From assembly GCA_947507875.1 (NCBI GenBank), contig CANNQP010000025.1, positions 1-60,454 on the forward strand: a DNA stretch of 60,454 nucleotides, written 5' to 3'. The notes beneath the pieces were generated by a model. It saw nothing but the letters and a program-made list of their open reading frames with translations. It searched no databases and was not told where the DNA came from. Both the position numbers and the translations under genes were made by a program. Below are positions 27,120-34,165 of the stretch, one piece after another; position 1 is the first letter of the stretch; every line of letters begins with the position of its first letter. Source of the stretch: Verrucomicrobiaceae bacterium. GTDB lineage: Bacteria > Verrucomicrobiota > Verrucomicrobiia > Verrucomicrobiales > Verrucomicrobiaceae.

Positions 27120-27328
27120 GGGTGTATCGCGTTGGATGGTTTAACCAAGCAGCGGCCATGCCAGCCGCAGTTCATGATTTGGATGCAATTCCACGTGTGA
27201 ATGTTCGACACGAATGCATAAACCTCGGCTTGAATTGGCACCTTGGCGTAGAGCAAGATTACTTTTTTCCGCAACCCATGAGAAGAGCCAAGGTTACACG
27301 ATTGCCTTTTTCCATCCATCCAATCACC

Positions 27329-28123
27329 ATGAAGAACAAACCCTTCCTATTCATCCACCTGGGGACCCTGGTTCTCAGCACAGGCCTCACTATGGCTCAA
27401 GAAAGAGCCGGAAAAGCCGAGGCAGGCGGCCGCTTGGCTGAGTTCATCAAGCGAGCCGACACGAATCAAGATGGCAAGATCAGCAAGGAAGAGTTCGATG
27501 GATTTTCCAAACGCGAAAACGCTGATCGTTTCGCCAAAATGGACGCGAATGCCGATGGCTCTGTGGACTCTATCGAAATCGAGCAAGCGGCAGACAAAGT
27601 GCGCGATGGCATGAGGCGTGTCGCAGGAGAGGAAGGCAGACCGGGTGGCTTACGCAGACCGGCTGGTGAAGGTGGCGAGGGAGGATTTCGTCGCCCCCCA
27701 GGAGACAAACCTGAGGGATCACCCAGGCCTGAAGGCGACCGCCCGATGCCTCCGGCAGGCTCAGCAGGCCCCGCCATTAATCCCAAAGAGATCTTTGGTC
27801 GGATGGACAAGAACGCAGATGGCAGTGTGGATAAAGAGGAGTACCTTGAGTTTTCCAAACAAGAACTCGAAGGACGATTTGCACGCATGGATCAAAATAC
27901 AGACGGCAAAGTCACCGAAGAAGAACTTCGGTCAGGCATCGAGCGCATGCGCAGCATGATGCGCGGAGGACCAGGCGGACCTCCAGGCGGAACTGGTGGC
28001 TTCCGCCGCCCTGGAGAAGGCACTGGAGAGGGAGGATTCCGTCGTCCACCCCAGCAGGAGGGGGGGGGTGACCGTCCACGCCCCGAGTTAGAAAACGATA
28101 CCCCCAAAAAGGATCCCATCTAA
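27329..28123 (+). CDS. Secreted EF-hand protein with Gly/Pro/Arg-rich linkers
   Basis: A 264-residue exported protein with a signal peptide (about 1-23, ending LSTGLTMAQ). Four EF-hand loops are visible: 44-56 (DTNQDGKISKEEF), 72-84 (DANADGSVDSIEI), 160-172 (DKNADGSVDKEEY) and 188-200 (DQNTDGKVTEEEL). They are arranged in two pairs. The pairs are joined by a low-complexity linker (101-150) rich in G, P, R and E, and a similar tail follows (211-264). It should bind calcium outside the cell. A run of nine G bases at 28060-28068 lies in the tail. A strong terminator follows. Starts upstream of 27329 are rejected because they bury the signal peptide. Confidence 0.9.
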   Translation: MKNKPFLFIHLGTLVLSTGLTMAQERAGKAEAGGRLAEFIKRADTNQDGKISKEEFDGFSKRENADRFAKMDANADGSVDSIEIEQAADKVRDGMRRVAGEEGRPGGLRRPAGEGGEGGFRRPPGDKPEGSPRPEGDRPMPPAGSAGPAINPKEIFGRMDKNADGSVDKEEYLEFSKQELEGRFARMDQNTDGKVTEEELRSGIERMRSMMRGGPGGPPGGTGGFRRPGEGTGEGGFRRPPQQEGGGDRPRPELENDTPKKDPI

Positions 28124-28151
28124 TTCCCCCATCCTAAATTCATTACCCCTA

Positions 28152-28182
28152 GGCGGTTCCAGAAGGAACCGCCTCTTTTTTT
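28152..28182 (+). terminator. Strong intrinsic terminator after the EF-hand gene
   Basis: GGCGGTTCC (28152-28160), loop AGAA, GGAACCGCC (28165-28173), then TCTTTTTTT. A 9-bp perfect stem with a T tract. Confidence 0.92.
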
Positions 28183-28227
28183 GGAGCCCCTGTTGAGCAC
28201 CCTCCTCTTCAGGTGCATTCATGAATC

Positions 28228-28602
28228 ATGAATTCGATGCGGACACGCCAAAGATTGAAACAACCAACTGTGGCAGCAGCGCCTTTGGTGATGCCAGACA
28301 TCACGAAACCGAGCATCTTACCGCAGACTGAACATGAACCACCCTATCATGTGATTCTTCACGATGATGACACTCATACTTATGATTACGTCATCGAAAT
28401 GCTCTGTGCAGTATTCGGATACGACTTTCCAGTCGCCTATCAAATGGCCTGCACCGTCGATGAATATGGCAGGGTGGTGGTGGCCACTTGTCATAAAGAA
28501 CTCGCAGAGTTGCGGGTGGAGCAAATTGAGACCTACGGCCCTGACCCCAAGCTGCCCGAAAGCAAAGGTTCCATGCGTGCCACCATGGAACCTGCGGAGT
28601 AG
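28228..28602 (+). CDS. clpS: ClpS-like Clp protease adaptor with altered N-degron pocket
   Basis: ClpS delivers N-degron substrates to ClpAP. The core (about residues 38-105) is clear: PPYHVILHDDDTHTYDYVIE, then the FGYDFPVAYQMAC helix, DEYGRVVVATCHKELAE and a C-terminal extension. Aligned to E. coli ClpS, the pocket residue N34 is D here, T38 is H, M40 is Y and H66 is D. The substrate preference may therefore differ. Similar HDDD variants are, to my knowledge, found in related phyla. The N-terminal 37 residues are extra and starts at 28237 or later are possible. It lies 71 bp upstream of folA. Confidence 0.82.
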   Translation: MNSMRTRQRLKQPTVAAAPLVMPDITKPSILPQTEHEPPYHVILHDDDTHTYDYVIEMLCAVFGYDFPVAYQMACTVDEYGRVVVATCHKELAELRVEQIETYGPDPKLPESKGSMRATMEPAE

Positions 28603-28673
28603 CGGTGCATACCCATCTTTTTCATTGCGGTCATTGGCCGTTAAAAAGCTATGATGCGAACCCACTAAGATGA

Positions 28674-29201
28674 ATGAAAACTCAGCTTACCCTCATCGCC
28701 GCTGTTTCAGCAGACGGTTTCATTTCAAGAGGAAGTGGCGTTCCCTGGAAACTACCGATTGATCAACACCATTTTCGTTCATACACCCAAGATCGCTGGC
28801 TGCTCATTGGCCGAAAGACCTATCAAGAAATGGAAGGTTGGTTTCGGCCATCCCACCACCCCTTGGTGTTAAGTCAAAATGACAACTTCCATCCGCATCC
28901 TGGTCGCACCGTCAGCACCGTTGAGCAGGCCATTCAACTTGCCGAAGAGGCTGGGGAACCTGAATTAGTCTGCTGCGGAGGCGGTCTAGTTTACCAATCA
29001 TCCATGAGCCTTGCTGACCGGCTCATCATCACCCATGTGGATGACTACCTAACTGAAGGCGTGCGATTTCCTGCCATCGATTCGCCATTCTGGAAACCAC
29101 TGCATCAGCAGAGCTATCCCGCGGATCAAAACCACCCATACAGCTTCACGATTGTGCATTACGAGCCGATGAAAAGTTCAGGATCGAGATATTCTCTGTA
29201 G
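28674..29201 (+). CDS. folA: Dihydrofolate reductase
   Basis: It would reduce dihydrofolate to tetrahydrofolate with NADPH. The 175 residues include the N-terminal strand (LTLIAAVSADGFISRGSGVPW with the W that follows the Met20-type loop), the adenine-site region LLIGRKTYQEMEGW and the cofactor motif ELVCCGGGLVYQ. The usual acidic active-site residue lies near KLPIDQHHF (D30). Length is normal for the family, although RibD-C-like reductases share this fold. It probably shares a transcript with clpS. Confidence 0.85.
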   Translation: MKTQLTLIAAVSADGFISRGSGVPWKLPIDQHHFRSYTQDRWLLIGRKTYQEMEGWFRPSHHPLVLSQNDNFHPHPGRTVSTVEQAIQLAEEAGEPELVCCGGGLVYQSSMSLADRLIITHVDDYLTEGVRFPAIDSPFWKPLHQQSYPADQNHPYSFTIVHYEPMKSSGSRYSL

Positions 29202-29227
29202 TTCACCGCGTGCAATTCATCGCTAAC

Positions 29228-29264
29228 AACAATGCCGCTCACTTTTGCAAAGAGCGGCATTGTT
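29228..29264. terminator. Bidirectional terminator between convergent genes
   Basis: AACAATGCCGCTC (29228-29240) and GAGCGGCATTGTT (29252-29264) form a perfect 13-bp stem with an 11-nt loop. It separates the folA transcript (+) from the oxidoreductase gene (-). Short T-rich ends exist within the arms rather than after them. Confidence 0.8.
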
Positions 29265-29285
29265 CAAACGGCGAAGCGTCTAACT

Positions 29286-30410
29286 TTATAAGCTAAAGGC
29301 CGGCAATTTCACAATCTTCCCACCTGACATGGCGGATTCATGCGCACATAAGCCCACGCAAGTCCAGTTGGCAGACTGTTTTGCATTTGGGAATGGATCA
29401 CGATCTTCTGCCAACGCCATGGCAAACTCGTGAGCTAGATGTGGATGACTGCCGCCATGCCCACTCCCCTGGGTAAAGCTCAGGTGCGTTTTTTTAGCTA
29501 AATCATATACCCCCTTGGTCGTGAAATCACGAATGCTCTTGGGCAACAATTTGGCATAATCAGGTGCTTTGACCAATTTGGGAATCTTGTGCTCCGGCAG
29601 CTTGGCCGTATGCATCACGAGAGGTTCGTGTTCGATCAAAGGCCATTCGATCGTGGCTTTGTCACCATAAACGTCGATGCTTTCGCGATACTGACGCGCT
29701 GTGTCGAAAAGGCTTCGAATGATTCTTGCACTCAAATCGCTATCCTTGAATTTCACATGCGCCGTCTCCACGGCAAAGGGGGAACCATAGTGCTTCACCA
29801 ATTCTGGGCGTATCGTGCCTGAGCCAAAGCAGCTCACGTATTCAGCTGGTGTGCCAGCCAAAGCGGCCACGGGGCCGACACAGTGAGTCGCATACCACAT
29901 GGGAGGTAGCCCTGGCCAGTAATTCGGCCAGCCGTCCATGTCTTGCTGGTGGCTCGACTGAAGGAACTGCAGCTTACCCAACTTCCCCTTCTGATACTGT
30001 TCCTTCATGAAAAGGAACTCACGCGCATAGACCACCGTCTCCATCATCATGTACTTGAGACCCGTTTTTTTGACGAGATCACAGATCTTTTTGCAATCCT
30101 CAATGCTGGTCGCCATCGGAACCGTGCACGCTACATGCTTGCCTGCCTTCAATGCTTCAATCGACATCCAACCATGGTCTGGTATAGGACTGTTGATGTG
30201 CACTGCATCAATCTTCGGATCTTTTAGCATGTCGCGAAAATCTGTGTATCGCACATCGACCCCAAAAGCATCGCCGATCGCTTTCAACTTTTTCGGATCA
30301 CGCTGACAGATCGCATAACAATGAGTTTCTGGATGACGCTGCCAAATCGGGATGAATTCAGCGCCAAATCCGAGACCGACGACGGCAATGTTGAGCTTTT
30401 TCTTGGGCAT
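29286..30410 (-). CDS. Gfo/Idh/MocA-family oxidoreductase lacking the usual EKP lysine
   Basis: A 374-residue protein with an N-terminal NAD(P)-binding Rossmann fold (NIAVVGLGFGAEFIPIWQ) and a C-terminal alpha/beta domain (about 130-330). Members oxidise or reduce sugars and related polyols. The usual catalytic EKP motif is replaced by CTVPMATS (about residues 93-100), so the standard lysine is missing and the chemistry may differ. A histidine in the MWYATHCVGP segment may act in the site. It has no signal peptide and is monocistronic, with a strong terminator at its 3' end. Confidence 0.85.
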   Translation of the reverse strand: MPKKKLNIAVVGLGFGAEFIPIWQRHPETHCYAICQRDPKKLKAIGDAFGVDVRYTDFRDMLKDPKIDAVHINSPIPDHGWMSIEALKAGKHVACTVPMATSIEDCKKICDLVKKTGLKYMMMETVVYAREFLFMKEQYQKGKLGKLQFLQSSHQQDMDGWPNYWPGLPPMWYATHCVGPVAALAGTPAEYVSCFGSGTIRPELVKHYGSPFAVETAHVKFKDSDLSARIIRSLFDTARQYRESIDVYGDKATIEWPLIEHEPLVMHTAKLPEHKIPKLVKAPDYAKLLPKSIRDFTTKGVYDLAKKTHLSFTQGSGHGGSHPHLAHEFAMALAEDRDPFPNAKQSANWTCVGLCAHESAMSGGKIVKLPAFSL

Positions 30411-30468
30411 AAGGTTGTGCTTTCGTTCTGGCTTTATCTGTTCGTGCCTTTTTTCGAAACGACAATTT

Positions 30469-31530
30469 TTAGGACAGATCGGACACCAGCGGGGAGCCTT
30501 GGCGTGTCTTTAACTCAGCAAAGACCAAGCGCCCGGCCGTGGTTGGCAAGGCCCCCCCCACAATGACATCAACTGTCTGTCCAATGAAAGAGGCTGCCTG
30601 ATTCACGACGATCATCGTGCCATCCGGCAGGTAACCAACAGCCTGATGTTTATCCTTACCAGGCTTCAGCAGGCTGAGTTGGATTTCATCCCCTGGATTC
30701 AAAGATGGCTGCAGAGCCACCACCAATTCACTCAAACTTAAAACGCCTACCCCGCGCAGCTTAGCGACCTTTGCTAAATCCTGATCGTTGGTGAGTAGCC
30801 TGGCATTTAACTGACGTGCCAAATGAGCTAGCCGGGCATCCACGGAAAGGTCGTCTCGCTTTTCCCAAGTCTCAGGCTCGAAAACCGACAACCGAACCCC
30901 TTCGAAGGCACGCAGCTTTTCCATCACTTCCAGGCCTCTTTTACCTCGCAGTTTTTTTTGGCTATCCCCTGACTCCGTCAAGCGTTGCAATTCATCCAAC
31001 ACAAATCTGGGCACAACCAACGGCCCGCTTAGAAAACCTGTCTGAGCAACCTTCAAGATACGCCCATCGATGATGATATTGGTGTCCAAAAGCAGGGGAT
31101 CCCCCTCCGCCCCTTCGCGCCTGAATTGAACATAAGGGATCATGAAGGCGAACTGATCTCGATCGCTTCGCAAAGCGACAGAAACCCCAAAAAAGGCGAG
31201 CGATGCGTAGATGATGATTTGTACCAAGTTTTGCAAGGCCTCCGCCCCAGGTTTGGTCTGAAAATAATCTAACTGGAAAACACCGATTCGCGTAACCAGC
31301 CATGCGCAAAAGAGGCCAATCCCAAGACCAAAAGTGGCATGAGAAAAATCACGTAGCGTGACCCTGGCCAGCATCATATCCAGTGCCAGCAGCAAGCCCA
31401 TCACCGTCGCGCCAGTGACGGCACCGATCCATGCAGGCTGTTCAAAGCCAAGCGCGATGGTGATTCCAATAAAAACAAAGACGGGGAAAAAAAGAGCCCT
31501 AACGAGACGGATAGACCACGGTGAATTCAT
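30469..31530 (-). CDS. Membrane PIN/TRAM domain protein (YacL-like)
   Basis: A 353-residue protein with four predicted membrane segments in the first about 140 residues. A PIN nuclease-type domain follows (about 150-265, LLLDTNIIIDGRILKVAQTG, where the aspartates form a metal site, and LLTNDQDLAKVA). The C-terminus is a TRAM domain (DEIQLSLLKPGKDKHQAVGYL). Such proteins are predicted RNA-binding nucleases at the membrane. ATG 31530 is preferred over the TTG at 31572 because it begins just before the first membrane segment. It is divergent from the carboxypeptidase gene. Confidence 0.9.
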   Translation of the reverse strand: MNSPWSIRLVRALFFPVFVFIGITIALGFEQPAWIGAVTGATVMGLLLALDMMLARVTLRDFSHATFGLGIGLFCAWLVTRIGVFQLDYFQTKPGAEALQNLVQIIIYASLAFFGVSVALRSDRDQFAFMIPYVQFRREGAEGDPLLLDTNIIIDGRILKVAQTGFLSGPLVVPRFVLDELQRLTESGDSQKKLRGKRGLEVMEKLRAFEGVRLSVFEPETWEKRDDLSVDARLAHLARQLNARLLTNDQDLAKVAKLRGVGVLSLSELVVALQPSLNPGDEIQLSLLKPGKDKHQAVGYLPDGTMIVVNQAASFIGQTVDVIVGGALPTTAGRLVFAELKTRQGSPLVSDLS

Positions 31531-31773
31531 GCAAAAAGAATCGGGCGAATAACTTCGAAGTAGGCTAGGCAAAGTTCAGGAGACAAGCAAGAACGGCCTA
31601 TCCTCTTCAAGAAATCATTCTCGGCCAACATATTCCGCTTCTTTCGCTAAAGCGTCTGATTTCCAACGAGAGGGAAACATAGACCCTGCCCAGCGTTAGG
31701 TCATTCTTTCCCATAGATTCAGACCGACTTCATGGTGAACAAAGGCGTCTGGCGATGACGTTAGGAGATAGCG

Positions 31774-32985
31774 ATGAAACGCAGCTTGGCCCTCTTTGTT
31801 TTTTTCACCTTTCCGCTTCATGCAGAGATGCGTGTCTCCACTGATTTTGATGGGGGGAATGCGGAAGTCGTGAAGCTCGATCAAGCCAGCCAAACGGTGC
31901 GTATCATGCCGAAGCTACACGAAGCACGCGGCTGGCCGTGTTGGTGGTATTTGAAACTTGAAGGCCTCACCCTGGGGCGACCAGTTCAACTCCAAGTGCA
32001 GGCACAAACCAAACCCTTTCGCGACAGCACCGTTCTCCCTGCGGCTTGGAGCCAGCCCAAGCATGCCTGGCTCAGCAGCGATGGCACAAGCTGGACACCA
32101 AGCGAGGCGGGCGCACGCGGGGATGACAAGACGATGACTTACACGCTCAGGCCGAAGACCCAGAGCCTTCACGTAGCCTGGGGGCCGCCGTTCCTGCCTG
32201 CAGATGCAGAAACCTTGCTCGCTGAGCTAACCGCAACGCTACCAGCCTCGAAACGCTTCGAGCTTTCGAAAACGCGCGATGGCCGAGCAGTGCATGGCAT
32301 TCGCATAGGCGATGACAAGGCACGCCATCAGGTCTGGATCGGTGCACGTCAGCATGCTTGGGAGACCGGCGGAAGCCAGGTCGGACGCGGTTTCATCCGC
32401 TGGTATGCCAGCGATGAGGCAAAGACGCTGCGGGCCAAAACCTGCCTTCACTTCATCCCCATCATGGACGTGGATAACGTGGCGCTTGGCGCTGGCGGCA
32501 AAGAGGCTGTGCCACGCGATCACAATCGCGACTGGGCCGATGCACCGATCTATCCCGAGGTCGCCGCCGCGCAGCGCATGATCAGCGAGATTCATCAGAA
32601 GCATGGTCTCGACGCGTACATAGACCTTCACAATCCTGGAGCGAATGATCCGATCTTCTTCTTCGGTCCATTCGCCTTCGAACGCATGACTGGCACGCAA
32701 CAGCGCAACTACAGCCGTTGGATCGAACTCGCCGCCGAGAACATCACTAGCCCATATCCGGTAGAGCCGAAGTATCGCTTTGCCACTTATGTCACCGACG
32801 AAGAGGAACGTAGCCGCATGAGCAGCGGATGGGTACGGAAGCACACCGGTGACTTCACGCTTTCCGTAACACTCGAAACGGGCTGGAACAGCCCACTGAT
32901 GTCGGTCGAAGGTTATTCAAACGTTGGTATAGGCTTGGGGCGTGCGCTTCGAGATTACTTGGAGGAAGATCCCCGCCGACCATGA
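31774..32985 (+). CDS. M14-family zinc carboxypeptidase, exported
   Basis: A 403-residue exported protein. The signal peptide is about residues 1-17 (MKRSLALFVFFTFPLHA). A beta-sandwich domain typical of the M14 N-terminal extension (about 20-145) follows. The peptidase domain has zinc ligands H194 and E197 (ARQHAWE), H286 (AYIDLHNPG), substrate-binding NR at 251-252 (HNRDW) and a catalytic Glu in SVTLETGWN. It fits the cytosolic carboxypeptidase-like M14 branch. It is one of the few genes here with a good Shine-Dalgarno sequence (AGGAGA at 31763-31768, 5 nt spacing). A strong hairpin follows. Confidence 0.88.
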   Translation: MKRSLALFVFFTFPLHAEMRVSTDFDGGNAEVVKLDQASQTVRIMPKLHEARGWPCWWYLKLEGLTLGRPVQLQVQAQTKPFRDSTVLPAAWSQPKHAWLSSDGTSWTPSEAGARGDDKTMTYTLRPKTQSLHVAWGPPFLPADAETLLAELTATLPASKRFELSKTRDGRAVHGIRIGDDKARHQVWIGARQHAWETGGSQVGRGFIRWYASDEAKTLRAKTCLHFIPIMDVDNVALGAGGKEAVPRDHNRDWADAPIYPEVAAAQRMISEIHQKHGLDAYIDLHNPGANDPIFFFGPFAFERMTGTQQRNYSRWIELAAENITSPYPVEPKYRFATYVTDEEERSRMSSGWVRKHTGDFTLSVTLETGWNSPLMSVEGYSNVGIGLGRALRDYLEEDPRRP

Positions 32986-32989
32986 AAAA

Positions 32990-33014
32990 GGCGGCGGATT
33001 TTTCATCCGCCGCC
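32990..33014 (+). terminator. Hairpin terminator after the carboxypeptidase gene
   Basis: GGCGGCGGAT (32990-32999), loop of 5, ATCCGCCGCC (33005-33014). A perfect GC-rich 10-bp stem 5 bp after the stop; the next bases are not T-rich on the + strand. It could also serve the convergent ThuA-like gene. Confidence 0.8.
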
Positions 33015-33053
33015 CAAAGAGAGTTGATCCAATACGAAATCGCTAGCTGTGAA

Positions 33054-34061
33054 TCAGTGAAGCACGTGGGTGCTCACCTTCACGCCTTTTTGATAGCCTT
33101 TGAAGCCGTAAGCAGTGGGCTGGTACTCACCCACCAGCGTGACATCTGCCTGAGCCGGGACATCCAGGCCGAGGCCCCAGTAAACGCCATTCACCAGGAA
33201 GCGGCGCAGGCCTTCGTTGGTCAGGTCGGTGGCCGAACCCATCGTGGTGCAGAGCACTTTGTTTTCGCCGCCGGCTTGATTTTTGACTGAACGCGTCCAG
33301 GCAACCGGCATCATCGGCTCATTCAGACTTTGCTCGACCTTGGCCGCTGTCTTCTTTTTGCTGTTGGCAGGTGGGGAGTCTGGGGTCATGCCGGACAAGA
33401 CCTGACCACGCAGCAGGATCTTCGCATCGGCAGGAGGCGCGGCCTCATAAACATCGGTGGTACCAAAAACATCCGCCACACCACGCAACAGCGCATCACC
33501 GTCATTTGCTGATTCGACTACGGCGCGAGTGGCCTCAAACTTGTGTTTACCCCAGTGGCTGACCCAAGTCTCACCAAGAATTTGGCGGCCCCACCCGCCT
33601 GCATTGTTCCAGTTCCAAGCAGCATATTTGCTGTCTTGGGGGATGCCGGCAAAGGCGTGGGTGCTGGTGCGCAGGGCAATGATGGGCACGCCCCGATTCA
33701 CAGCAGCCTCGAATTTGGCAAGAGCTTCTTCATTCCAGCGACGGAAGCGAATCAACATGATGATCGCGTCAGCGCTATCGAGAGCCGCAGGATGGGTCAG
33801 GCTATCGCCTTTGTCTGGGTTGATGGTGCCATCGGCTTCTGCAGAAAAAAGCACCGTGCATTTGAAGCCGTGGCGTTGACTGAGAATTTTGCCGAGCTGA
33901 GGCATGGCTTCTTCACTGCGATATTCTTCATCACCAGCGAGTAGCACGATGTGTTTGCCCTGAGCCTTTCCAGCAGGCTCGTAAGTGACAAAGAGATCAT
34001 CAGCCCCAACAGAAGCAAGGGGGGCAACCAGGAGTGTGGAGAGCAAGAGGCGTCGAAGCAT
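33054..34061 (-). CDS. Secreted ThuA-like (class I glutamine-amidotransferase-fold) protein
   Basis: A 335-residue exported protein with a signal peptide (MLRRLLLSTLLVAPLASVGA). The ThuA-like domain covers about residues 35-245, with KHIVLLAGDEEYRSEEAMPQ, ADAIIMLIRFRRWNEEAL and GVPIIALRTSTHAF. ThuA-type proteins are linked to sugar metabolism and are common with Gfo/Idh/MocA genes in this phylum. The C-terminal part (about 245-335) is a less defined beta region with VLCTTMGSATDLTNEGLRRF. The reaction is not known. It lies upstream of no same-strand gene. Confidence 0.82.
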   Translation of the reverse strand: MLRRLLLSTLLVAPLASVGADDLFVTYEPAGKAQGKHIVLLAGDEEYRSEEAMPQLGKILSQRHGFKCTVLFSAEADGTINPDKGDSLTHPAALDSADAIIMLIRFRRWNEEALAKFEAAVNRGVPIIALRTSTHAFAGIPQDSKYAAWNWNNAGGWGRQILGETWVSHWGKHKFEATRAVVESANDGDALLRGVADVFGTTDVYEAAPPADAKILLRGQVLSGMTPDSPPANSKKKTAAKVEQSLNEPMMPVAWTRSVKNQAGGENKVLCTTMGSATDLTNEGLRRFLVNGVYWGLGLDVPAQADVTLVGEYQPTAYGFKGYQKGVKVSTHVLH

Positions 34062-34165
34062 GGAGGTCGTGGGTTGGGATCGAGGATGCTGAACTATGAC
34101 GGGGATCGTCGTCTAGGCTTTTCCACCTTAGGCGGGAAAACCAGACAAAAAACCGAAAGTCTATC

